DNA from: Desulfobacteria bacterium
Lineage (GTDB): Bacteria > Desulfobacterota > Desulfobacteria > Desulfobacterales > C00003060
DNA: 6,336 bases
Direction of reading: 5' to 3'
NCBI GenBank assembly: GCA_030145035.1
Contig: JAQYWL010000292.1
Location: forward strand, 1-6,336
The position numbers and the translations under genes were made by a program. Numbering within the stretch: position 1 is the first letter of the stretch; each line of letters opens with the position of its first letter. Below are positions 1 through 5,738 of the stretch, in pieces. The notes under the pieces are model-generated. The model saw only the letters and a program-made list of their open reading frames with translations. It was not told the origin of the DNA and ran no database searches.

Positions 1-209
1 AAATCTGTAGTGTCAAAAAACGATTTGCCTGTTGGCTAACCATCTGGTATTCCACAATTATTTTTTTAGAGGCATGAACTTCGGTTAAGGTCCTGGAAAG
101 AGGGTTGGACGATCATCTGGATCAAAGGAAGAAGAATAAAGGCCACAACAACAGAACTACAAACAACAGTCAGCCAGAAAAATGGATCGATCTGTTTTTG
201 TATTTTCAT
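1..209 (-). pseudogene. Start of an ABC-transporter permease (WtpB/ModB-like), frame broken, cut by window edge
   Basis: The reading frame from the ATG at 207-209 gives 47 residues. It starts MKIQKQIDPFFWL, has one strong hydrophobic segment (residues about 9-34, ending FILLPLIQMIV), and then PSFQDL. This is how molybdate/tungstate inner-membrane permeases usually begin, and its place just downstream of wtpA fits WtpB. The frame hits a stop at 66-68. The +1 frame is open from about position 97 to the window edge and reads TLTEVHASKKIIVEYQ onward, so PSFQ could join to TLTEV by a single-base change near 85-100. The residues after that join do not clearly look like the expected second membrane segment, so the gene may be more damaged than one indel. 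A seven-base T run (A on the coding strand) lies at 61-67. I am fairly confident that this is a permease N-terminus; whether it is a true pseudogene or a sequencing indel is open. Confidence 0.5.
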
Positions 210-212
210 CCC

Positions 213-218
213 CCTCCT
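213..218 (-). promoter_or_regulatory. Shine-Dalgarno site fixing the permease start
   Basis: On the minus strand a perfect AGGAGG lies only 3 nt (GGG) before the ATG at 207-209. The spacing is shorter than the usual 5-9 nt, but this is the only strong site. It argues for starting the permease here rather than at the upstream in-frame start at 269, whose codons run through the AT-rich repeat. Confidence 0.5.
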
Positions 219-235
219 AACCCGGACAGGCCGGA

Positions 236-440
236 AAATACGAAATTCGAATATCGAGATTCGAAACAAATCCGAATATCAAATGTCCAAATGTTCTAAA
301 CATTACAGATTCAGGAATTCAGGCATTTAGTTAGTATGCCAACGCGTCAATCCTTCAATTTCTCAATTTCTTTGTTTTGAATTTCGAATTTTTGTCATTC
401 GATATTGTTTCGGATTTCGGATTTCGATATTCGAATTTTA
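236..440. repeat. AT-rich imperfect inverted repeat between wtpA and the permease
   Basis: The 290-bp gap between wtpA and the permease start holds no gene and is dominated by variants of TTCGAATTTCGATATTCG. A 15-bp perfect inverted match pairs 243-257 (AAATTCGAATATCGA) with 424-438. A second inverted match pairs CGAAACAA at 262-269 with TTGTTTCG at 405-412. The arms also carry short tandem duplications: ATTCAGG at 309-315 and 317-323, TCAATTTC at 355-362 and 363-370, and GGATTTC at 412-418 and 419-425. Repeats of this look are scattered between genes in some Desulfobacterota genomes (from memory). No open frame inside has coding character, and no transposase is present. It could be a MITE-like element or a slowly decaying intergenic repeat. 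It may also uncouple permease expression from wtpA. Confidence 0.6.
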
Positions 441-499
441 ATTGCATATGAATACAAAACCTTACGTCACACAGACAATCTTTTGTCGATGTTGCAGCA

Positions 500-1489
500 C
501 TAAGCGCCTACTTCCACCCATTTTTGTAGTGGTGATGGTAGCTGGGCTTTCATCTCTGCTGTGGGAACCCGGCAGGGGATAAAGGGAGGTTGTCCCATCT
601 CCTTTAGAATGTTCAGGCCGCCATTGGGATCCATCAAGAACTCTAAAAAGGCCACCGCAGCTTCCGGGTTGGGCGCATCTTTCATGATGGTGATGCCATA
701 GGTGCACGATTTCCCCGTTCGAGTGATCCATGTCCCGGGTTTTTTTCCGGTCACTTTCACCGAGGCTTGTTTGTAAAAATTATCATATTTGTAATGGCCC
801 AGGTTGATCTTGCCGGGAAGCTTGACATATTTCAGGCCATGCTGAACGGCAACGGAAAGGTACTCCCATGCATAGTCCATATTTCCAGTCTCTAGCAGAG
901 AAACCAATTCCACCGACTTAGGCCTGATGTTCTCTTTAGGCCGATTGGCAATCAGGCGCTCATACAGTCCGGGCTTATTGTAATACTTCTCCGCCAGTTG
1001 GAGCACCATGATGCTCCGGTAGCCGCAAGGGTCCAGGTTGGGATCCGAATGCCCCCAGACCACCCCTTTTCGGGCCAGAATCTCGTACCAGTTATCGGCA
1101 TGGACCTCGTCTGCAAAGCGGCTCGTGTCCGTATAAGACAAGACCAATTGGTTGGTTGCAAAGCGAATGTTCCATTGAGCGTGCTCAGGAATCAGGGTTT
1201 TGTCTATCACAGCAAAATCTGCAGAAGCCATGATATCGGCAGGCTTGTGAAGTTCTGAAATCATCCGTGCCATCTTAGTGCTCCCGCCCGCCTCACGGAG
1301 CACATCCACTTTGGGATACTTTGCTTCAAAGATTTTTTCCATCCTGGCAAAGGGGACGGTTAGACTGCCGGCGTGGAAGATTATGAGCTTTCCCTCAGGT
1401 TCGGCGCCCGCAGAAGAAGAAAAAAGAGACCCTGCGACCAGGAAGACAACAACGACTATGCTTTTCAGGTGAACCTCAAATCTCGTCAT
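500..1489 (-). CDS. wtpA: Tungstate/molybdate-binding protein WtpA, ABC transporter
   Basis: A 329-residue exported solute-binding protein that captures tungstate (and probably molybdate) and delivers it to a membrane permease. Residues 1-29 form a signal peptide: a short charged start, a hydrophobic core IVVVVFLVAGSLF, and a likely cleavage after SAGA. There is no lipobox cysteine, so it is expected to be soluble in the periplasm. The mature protein opens with LIIFHAGSLTVPF (35-47), followed by REAGGS (65-70), PADIMASADF (83-92), FATNQLVLSYT (110-120) and the WtpA-defining SDPNLDPCGYR (148-158). In the Archaeoglobus fulgidus homologue two carboxylates (Asp and Glu) complete a six-coordinate oxoanion site; D153 and E210 (YAWEY) are the likely equivalents here. 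Length is normal for the family. The ATG at 1489 has GGAG 7 nt upstream and lies inside the end of the regulator gene (14-nt overlap), so translation is probably coupled. WtpA is preferred over ModA or TupA because of the DPCGY block. Confidence 0.9.
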   Translation of the reverse strand: MTRFEVHLKSIVVVVFLVAGSLFSSSAGAEPEGKLIIFHAGSLTVPFARMEKIFEAKYPKVDVLREAGGSTKMARMISELHKPADIMASADFAVIDKTLIPEHAQWNIRFATNQLVLSYTDTSRFADEVHADNWYEILARKGVVWGHSDPNLDPCGYRSIMVLQLAEKYYNKPGLYERLIANRPKENIRPKSVELVSLLETGNMDYAWEYLSVAVQHGLKYVKLPGKINLGHYKYDNFYKQASVKVTGKKPGTWITRTGKSCTYGITIMKDAPNPEAAVAFLEFLMDPNGGLNILKEMGQPPFIPCRVPTAEMKAQLPSPLQKWVEVGA

Positions 1490-2429
1490 GCAGTTTCTCC
1501 GTATTCACATTGGATTGTTGTGGAAAAACCATCTTGCCACACAAACTCAGATCGTAGCCCTCCAATCCCTGGGCCAGTTGCCGGAAGGGAGCTTCATGGA
1601 GCATACCGAGAAAGAGCTGGACTCCCTCCTCAAAAAATCGGTCCTTGGAAATCAGCAGATCATAACGTTCCCAGCGAAGGGAAATGAAATCCAATCCCAA
1701 AAGGGTCGCAACGGGCCTGATGGCAGGACCCACATCGGCTTGTTCGGGCAGCACTTCAAGACCAATATCCAGATGGCTGCGAAATTCGCGCTCATAACCT
1801 TCAATTTGCGCCCCTTTGATGCCAGCCTTCCGCAGCTCGTGGTCGAAGAGCAGACGGGTACCTGTCCCCAGCGGGCGGTTGGCCATTTTTATCCCTGATT
1901 GACCCAGATCAGAAACGCCTTGGATCCCCTTAGGGTTTCCCTTGGCTACCAGAAGACCCTGTTCTCTCTTGCAGAAATTCACCACGGCCGGCAATTCCCC
2001 TTTCAGTTCCTCAAGCACAAAGTCAAAGTTGTATTCCTCTTCATCTTCCTGCAAAAGGTGACTCGAGGCTATGTGGCAGAGGCCGCGCCCCAGGGCTTTT
2101 AACCCACCTTGACTCCCCACATTGCCGAAGACGGCCGCATGCTCCGGATAGAGGCGATTGAAAAGTGAAATGGTTCTGTCCAGGAGGATATCGTTGCTTC
2201 CGATTATAATTAGCAAGCCATGATAAGGGGGAAGAGCACTTGCAACTTTCGGATAGTTAATGGTCTGGTTCTCCAACCACCGTTCCACAAGATGTCTGGG
2301 AAAAAGCCACTTTCCCGTCACCTTGGTGGCCGGGAGTCCCTTTTTGGCAATAAGGTTATAGACCACTTTTTCATTGATATCTAAAAAACGGGCAACCTCC
2401 CTGGTATTGAGAAGGGTCTTTTTATCCAT
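1476..2429 (-). CDS. One-component molybdate/tungstate-responsive regulator: excisionase-type HTH plus PBP-like domain
   Basis: A 317-residue cytoplasmic protein without a signal peptide. Residues about 5-53 are a MerR/excisionase-type helix-turn-helix: LNTREVARFLDINEKVVYNL, then the wing-like KVTGKWLFPRHLVERWL. After a linker, residues about 70-295 form a periplasmic-binding-protein-like domain of the COG1910 type. Its blocks are IGSNDILLD, GSQGGLKALGRGLCHIASSHLL, REQGLLVAKGNP, NRPLGTGTRLLFDHEL (184-199), HLDIGLEVLPEQADVGPAI and a final RYDLLI. In this family the domain binds an oxoanion or related ligand in the cytoplasm, so the protein is inferred to link metal-oxoanion level to DNA binding. 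It is first in the operon and overlaps wtpA, which suggests autoregulation of the uptake genes. The start is supported by AGGAGG at 2440-2445 on the minus strand, 10 nt before the ATG. The ligand (tungstate or molybdate) and the direction of control are not shown by the sequence. Confidence 0.8.
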   Translation of the reverse strand: MDKKTLLNTREVARFLDINEKVVYNLIAKKGLPATKVTGKWLFPRHLVERWLENQTINYPKVASALPPYHGLLIIIGSNDILLDRTISLFNRLYPEHAAVFGNVGSQGGLKALGRGLCHIASSHLLQEDEEEYNFDFVLEELKGELPAVVNFCKREQGLLVAKGNPKGIQGVSDLGQSGIKMANRPLGTGTRLLFDHELRKAGIKGAQIEGYEREFRSHLDIGLEVLPEQADVGPAIRPVATLLGLDFISLRWERYDLLISKDRFFEEGVQLFLGMLHEAPFRQLAQGLEGYDLSLCGKMVFPQQSNVNTEKLHDEI

Positions 2430-2489
2430 CCCTTACCCACCTCCTTTTACCTGTTGGGTGCTCAGTCCTCTTGAGAAGAATCTTGGTAG

Positions 2490-2519
2490 GTATTAAGCAT
2501 AACAGTCATTCTTTGTCAA
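2490..2519 (-). promoter_or_regulatory. Candidate promoter and possible operator of the regulator-wtpA operon
   Basis: On the minus strand a perfect TTGACA lies at 2514-2519. After 17-18 bp comes a weak -10 candidate, TTAATA (2491-2496) or TAATAC (2490-2495). Between them, AAGAAT (2508-2513) and ATGCTT (2495-2500) form an imperfect 6-bp dyad with a 7-bp gap that could serve as an operator. The site lies about 60-90 bp upstream of the regulator ATG, leaving a leader too short for a molybdenum-cofactor-type riboswitch. The -35 is good; the -10 and operator are guesses. Confidence 0.35.
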
Positions 2520-2704
2520 TACGTTTTGTCTGCTTTTCTCATAAGGTAATTAAAGGAGCCATAATAACCATAACTGACAATTAATCCTTTAGGCAAAAGG
2601 CTAATTTCCTGATATCTTCCTAATGCGGCTTCGCCCTCTTGAGCAAGGACTGCCCCCAAGCCACGGCAGGCACCCTTTGAGGAGACCTTCAGCCCCCTTT
2701 TCAA
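2516..2704 (-). other. Unrecognised 62-codon open frame antisense to the brnT remnant
   Basis: A minus-strand frame with a TTG start at 2704 and a TGA at 2516-2518 encodes 62 residues, including GLGAVLAQEGEAALGRYQEI and YGYYGSFNYLMRKADKTY. I do not recognise the product. It has no good Shine-Dalgarno site, overlaps the surviving toxin fragment on the other strand, and ends inside the TTGACA candidate for the regulator. It may be chance, or a piece of a repeated element that displaced the 5' half of brnT. Apart from the promoter candidate at 2490-2519, I see nothing else between 2430 and about 2660. Confidence 0.15.
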
Positions 2705-2870
2705 ACGGACGAAAAAAGGGCATTATGTGGTCTTTGGACCAACATCTGAAGGAAGATACCTTGCTATTGTCTTCGAGCTAAAGCCAGAAGGCCTTGCTCG
2801 ACCCATCACCGGTTGGGATATGAGACAGGCAGAAATTCGATATTACAAGAAACACAAGGGGAAAAAATGA
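2643..2870 (+). pseudogene. BrnT-family toxin remnant, C-terminal half only
   Basis: The frame ending in TGA at 2868-2870 is open back to a TGA at 2640-2642 but has no ATG, and no GTG or TTG before 2727. From about 2673 it reads PFEETFSPLFKRTKKGHYVV, then FGPTSEGRYLAIVFELKPEG and LARPITGWDMRQAEIRYYKK. This matches the second half of BrnT ribonuclease toxins (RelE-like fold): the GRYL-VV strand, the ARPIT turn and the final E--YY helix. The usual N-terminal part, with a WDE block and a KHGV-PEEVEE helix, is missing or scrambled. CACGGC (His-Gly) at 2662-2667 is in a different frame from PFEE, consistent with a frameshift near 2668-2675, and no WDE-like block is seen further upstream. The stop overlaps the antitoxin ATG by four bases, the normal brnT-brnA order. 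The toxin is probably inactive. Confidence 0.65.
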
Positions 2871-3160
2871 AAAAGCAACAAAAAAGGGGGGGGAACTGGG
2901 CTGAGTACTACGATCATGGAAACATTCTGGATGAAATCACGGATGAGTCTGTTGATCTCAGCTTAGATGATCACCTTCGCCAGGATATTCTATCAGGAAA
3001 ACGGAGAAGGAAACTTAGGAATATCACCATCAAGGTCGATCCGCTCCACATCATGGCCATCAAGAAGCTGGCCACCAAGAAATCTATGCCCTACCAAACG
3101 CTTATCAGGCATTGGCTTGCCGAGGAGATCAAGAAGGAGTTGAAATTATCAAAGGCATGA
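2867..3160 (+). CDS. BrnA/CopG-type antitoxin, ribbon-helix-helix
   Basis: A 97-residue protein. The start at 2867 is chosen because AGGGG (2857-2861) lies 5 nt upstream and the ATGA overlaps the toxin stop; a longer frame from a TTG at 2813 would only add toxin-coding sequence. The N-terminal half is acidic and carries the toxin-facing region typical of CopG-type antitoxins (WAEYYDHGNILDEITDESVD). Residues about 51-92 form the ribbon-helix-helix DNA-binding part: strand NITIKVDP, helix LHIMAIKKLATKK, then SMPYQTLIRHWLAEEIKKEL. In the intact family the protein neutralises BrnT and represses its own operon as a dimer. Here the partner toxin is broken, so it is effectively an orphan that could still bind DNA or neutralise BrnT toxins elsewhere in the genome. 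Codons 5-9 contain an A6G8 run (2880-2893). The gene ends 78 bp from the convergent phosphomutase gene, with no clear terminator between them. Confidence 0.75.
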   Translation: MKKQQKRGGNWAEYYDHGNILDEITDESVDLSLDDHLRQDILSGKRRRKLRNITIKVDPLHIMAIKKLATKKSMPYQTLIRHWLAEEIKKELKLSKA

Positions 3161-3238
3161 TCTGTTCGGCCAGAAATATTTCCAACTTTGGGCGCTTCTG
3201 TGGACCGGACGCTCGGGCAATATAAGAGTGTTGAAAAA

Positions 3239-4564
3239 TCAATCCGTAAGCTTGAATGGCTCGTATCTGTGCGGGACATAATGCCTTTCGGTCTTGCCCA
3301 AACGGTGGCCAAGGAGTGAAGACCGATCGGCACAATTTAGGACGGTGAGCATCAACTCTCGTCCCCGCAGGAGCCCCAAACAACCCGCTGCCGCACTCAC
3401 CTCGTCAAACCGGTCAACCTTATCACGTCGCATGGTTTGACCGACTATAGTTACGGGCACGGGCTCGCCAGAGTGAATCAGAGTGGATATGCTCGGCGTG
3501 GAGTGGTCTGCCGTAACGACGACTAACAAGTCATCCCTGCTTTGAACTGTTCTGACCAGCTCATCCAAACCACGATCTAAAGAAGCAATGGCGGCTTCCT
3601 TTCGCTCAGGGTCGCCTGTGTGAGCAGCCTCATCCGGCACTTTGGTGTGGACGTGGATGAAATCATGGGAAGTATCGGCAAGGGCCAAACGGATGCGCTC
3701 CCTGAGGTCCCCACCGGGATCCTGGCCGTCTTTTGCCAGGACAAATGTGAGGCCTAGCTCATGGGCCAGACCACCGTAAACGGATACTGAGGCGATAAGC
3801 ATGCCGGTTAATCCCCAACGCTGAATAAAGGGTTCTTGAACAATGCGGCGGCCACAACGTTGAGTAGCAAGGAAGTTGGCGGGCGGGAGATTCTTGGCCT
3901 GTCGTAGGCGGTTGATTTCGTGGTTGCTTAGCACACTGTGGCAGTATGTCAAATATTCATTCAGGGCTTTGGCAGTCAGTGCGGCTTGCTCCGGCTCCGG
4001 GTTGTTGGAAAGGGGCCAAACACGGGCCATAGCTCGACCACAAACCATGGGATCGGAATCAGACACATAGGGCGAAGGGCGGCCGCTCAGAACCAAGATG
4101 GCATCATTGCGCGGGGTCTGGTGAAGTCGAAAGCTGATACCGTGTGTTTCATAAGGCGTGATAGCGGCCGCCAGCCGGCCTATATCTTGGGCGTTCCCTT
4201 TGATATCATCACGCCCTTGGGTGAGGATCGGGACGCCGTTTTGCCAGGTCACACCCGCCAGATGAGCCAGGCACAGCACGTCGCTATCATCAAAAGCCAC
4301 GCCCTCTCCGACTCCCTCCAGAAGCCCCCGGCCAGGAAATTTTTCCAGATCGTAGCCAAAGAGTAGATAATGGGCCGTCTCGCTGGGCAAACACTGCCCA
4401 TGCGATGCTGCATGAAAAAGGCCGTTGCTTCCCAGGCGAGCCAATTGGTCTAAGTTTGGTGTATGGGCAGCTTGAAGCGGGGTACGGTGATTCAGGATCT
4501 TGTAGGACCGATCACCGAGACCATCCAGAAGAATAAGGATGATTTTTATCAGAGAGTGGGACAT
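3239..4564 (-). CDS. ApgM/COG3635-type phosphomutase (2,3-bisphosphoglycerate-independent phosphoglycerate mutase family)
   Basis: A 441-residue cytoplasmic metalloenzyme of the alkaline phosphatase superfamily. Visible parts: ILLDGLGDRS (11-20, metal ligand D14); TPNLDQLARLGSNGLF (35-50); LPSETAHYLLFGYD (59-72), where S61 is the likely phosphorylated nucleophile; GRGLLEGVGEGV; the variable cap domain (about 115-280); HTKVPDEAAHTGD (306-318, metal ligands D311 and H315); VVTADHSTP (349-357, D353 and H354); and HSGEPVPV (364-371). All catalytic positions look intact. The C-terminal LGLLRGRELMLTVLN fits the family, with an extra tail of roughly 20 residues. The ATG at 4564 is preceded in frame directly by TGA, so no longer start is possible; no strong Shine-Dalgarno site is seen, only a G-run about 25 nt upstream. 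The gene follows a TIM-barrel gene by 33 bp. Family members include glycolytic mutases and a group proposed to be homoserine kinases, so the true substrate is uncertain. Confidence 0.85.
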   Translation of the reverse strand: MSHSLIKIILILLDGLGDRSYKILNHRTPLQAAHTPNLDQLARLGSNGLFHAASHGQCLPSETAHYLLFGYDLEKFPGRGLLEGVGEGVAFDDSDVLCLAHLAGVTWQNGVPILTQGRDDIKGNAQDIGRLAAAITPYETHGISFRLHQTPRNDAILVLSGRPSPYVSDSDPMVCGRAMARVWPLSNNPEPEQAALTAKALNEYLTYCHSVLSNHEINRLRQAKNLPPANFLATQRCGRRIVQEPFIQRWGLTGMLIASVSVYGGLAHELGLTFVLAKDGQDPGGDLRERIRLALADTSHDFIHVHTKVPDEAAHTGDPERKEAAIASLDRGLDELVRTVQSRDDLLVVVTADHSTPSISTLIHSGEPVPVTIVGQTMRRDKVDRFDEVSAAAGCLGLLRGRELMLTVLNCADRSSLLGHRLGKTERHYVPHRYEPFKLTD

Positions 4565-4597
4565 TCATTTTTTTGAATCGCCTGTTCCCCCTCAGCC

Positions 4598-5422
4598 TTA
4601 GCTGTGGGAGGCGAGGCCTTTACTGACGTCTTCAGAAGAGTAAGCATATCGGATCAGATGCTCTTGCACAATCTCTTTTGTTTGCAACAATGGATCTATG
4701 TCTTTAATCTCTATTACCCACCACTCACAACCAATGTTTTGCAGGATGGCGAGGCGACCTTCAATGTCTTCTATCCGGTCCGGTGGGATGTGTCCGAGAC
4801 CGGAAACCTCTGTATGATATATGTGGGCGTTTAAAACGCGGTCGGAATGTGGTGTGACAAAATCTTCAATCGAATGCTGATGGCTTCTGATCGATTCACA
4901 CGCATGGGCATGACCGATATCAAAGGTTACTGCGGCTCCGCTTCCTCGGATCAGCTTTTCAAAGAGGTTAGGCCTGCTGGTCCATCCCCAGGCCAGGTTT
5001 TCCAGGCACACCTTCACGTTGCGGCTGCCACCGTATTGAACCAGGTGTGCTAAATTCTCTATGCTCGCCTCCCACGAAAGAGGCTCGGTGGAATCGTGGC
5101 CGAGGCCAATATGAATCGTAAGATATTTGCCTTCCGCTTTGGAGACAAGACGGATGATACGGCGGAAAAAGGCTTCAGCCGCCTTTGCCTCCCGTGGATC
5201 GTCGTGGCCCAGGTCTATCCGGTAAAAGGGACAATGATAACGAACCTCAAGGGGTCTAAGGGCTGATACAGCCTTCGCCCACCTTGACTCTTCTGCAGGT
5301 GTCGTCGGCAGTGTGTTCAGGTCAAAAGACCAATCCACACCAGAAAACCCATAATCTATGGCAAATTTTCCAAGTTTCTCCAGGTCTGAAAAAATGTTAC
5401 ACATAGCCAATTTTGGTTTCAT
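4598..5422 (-). CDS. Sugar phosphate isomerase/epimerase-like TIM-barrel protein (AP endonuclease 2 fold)
   Basis: A 274-residue protein of the xylose isomerase-like TIM-barrel superfamily (COG1082 type). Strand-end motifs follow the barrel: FSGVDWSFD (26-34), VRYHCPF (60-66), YLTIHIGLGHD (100-110), VKVCLENLAWGW (136-147, metal ligand E141), AVTFDIGHAHA (164-174, D168 and H171), LNAHIYHTE (197-205) and WWVIEIK (234-240, E238). This is the usual His/Glu/Asp metal site of isomerases, epimerases and lyases acting on sugars or polyols. There is no signal peptide, so it is cytoplasmic. It lies upstream of, and probably co-transcribed with, the phosphomutase gene. The ATG at 5422 has only weak ribosome-site sequence upstream (GAGGCGG, about 12 nt away). 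The superfamily is too broad to name a substrate; a phosphorylated sugar or inositol-like compound that is also handled by the phosphomutase is an inference. Confidence 0.75.
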   Translation of the reverse strand: MKPKLAMCNIFSDLEKLGKFAIDYGFSGVDWSFDLNTLPTTPAEESRWAKAVSALRPLEVRYHCPFYRIDLGHDDPREAKAAEAFFRRIIRLVSKAEGKYLTIHIGLGHDSTEPLSWEASIENLAHLVQYGGSRNVKVCLENLAWGWTSRPNLFEKLIRGSGAAVTFDIGHAHACESIRSHQHSIEDFVTPHSDRVLNAHIYHTEVSGLGHIPPDRIEDIEGRLAILQNIGCEWWVIEIKDIDPLLQTKEIVQEHLIRYAYSSEDVSKGLASHS

Positions 5423-5515
5423 AACATTTTAGCCGCCTCGCATAGTGGCAGGGGTATGTCCACAAAAAGTTCTCGCATTTGTTGATCCCCTCTCACCCAA
5501 ACCACCTCCCCCCAA

Positions 5516-5538
5516 CCCCCTCCCGCCAGGGGAGGGGG
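5516..5538. repeat. REP-like palindrome, type 1 copy a
   Basis: CCCCCTCCC (5516-5524) pairs perfectly with GGGAGGGGG (5530-5538) across a 5-nt loop. It is preceded by a C-rich, A-spaced lead (5487-5515) of the kind that flanks the widespread 'CCCTCTCCC...GGGAGAGGG' REP-like elements. There is no T-run after the stem in either direction, so a classical terminator is unlikely. Confidence 0.6.
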
Positions 5539-5565
5539 AACATTTGTGTTGCCGGGGAAGGGTCC

Positions 5566-5586
5566 GGGCGGGGATAAACCCCGCCC
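5566..5586. repeat. REP-like palindrome, type 2 copy a (ATAAA loop)
   Basis: GGGCGGGG (5566-5573) pairs perfectly over 8 bp with CCCCGCCC (5579-5586) around the loop ATAAA. It matches the hairpin at 5616-5636 when that one is read on the other strand, so the two are inverted copies of one family. Confidence 0.65.
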
Positions 5587-5615
5587 CTACGAACTGTACC
5601 TCCCGATGTGCGTTA

Positions 5616-5636
5616 GGGCTGGCTTTATGCCCGCCC
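5616..5636. repeat. REP-like palindrome, type 2 copy b, inverted (TTTAT loop)
   Basis: GGGCTGGC (5616-5623) pairs with GCCCGCCC (5629-5636) with one mismatch (T5620 against C5632) around the loop TTTAT. Read on the minus strand it becomes GGGCGGGC-ATAAA-GCCAGCCC, the same design as the copy at 5566-5586. Together they make a head-to-head pair about 29 bp apart, a typical REP-pair arrangement. Confidence 0.6.
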
Positions 5637-5705
5637 GAAAAGGTTACCTTGATTCAACAGCATTCATGGCTAGGCTGAAACGGGTATCCTTACCTTCACC
5701 CCAAC

Positions 5706-5727
5706 CCTCTCCCGTCAAAGGGAAGGG
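5706..5727. repeat. REP-like palindrome, type 1 copy b
   Basis: CCTCTCCC (5706-5713) faces GGGAAGGG (5720-5727) across the loop GTCAAA, with one mismatch and one G-T pair. The preceding TTCACCCCAACC lead resembles that of the copy at 5516-5538. It lies just 12 bp past the stop codon of the leftward gene that ends at 5739, so it could protect or end that transcript. With the three other palindromes it accounts for most of the gene-free 5423-5738 stretch. Confidence 0.5.
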
Positions 5728-5738
5728 AGTCTTTTGAC

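Noticed and set aside
236..440. CRISPR-like array suggested by repeated TTCGAATTTCG units
   Set aside because: The units vary, overlap and face both ways, with no regular spacers.
998..1258. Plus-strand open frame of 86 codons
   Set aside because: It lies wholly inside wtpA on the opposite strand and has no recognisable protein features.
1373..2102. Several plus-strand open frames of 67-136 codons
   Set aside because: They are antisense to wtpA and the regulator, whose protein motifs are clear throughout.
2430..2489. Possible molybdenum/tungsten-cofactor riboswitch in the leader of the regulator-wtpA operon
   Set aside because: The leader after the candidate promoter is only about 55 nt and shows no multi-stem structure.
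3173..3182. GAAATATTTC palindrome in the convergent 78-bp gap
   Set aside because: It is ten bases with no loop, so it cannot form a terminator hairpin; chance is a sufficient explanation.
3876..4366. Plus-strand open frames of 64 and 142 codons
   Set aside because: They are antisense shadows of the phosphomutase gene, which has intact catalytic motifs.
5445..5737. Open frames on the plus strand across the repeat region
   Set aside because: Their translations are proline/glycine runs made by the REP-like palindromes, with no ribosome site.
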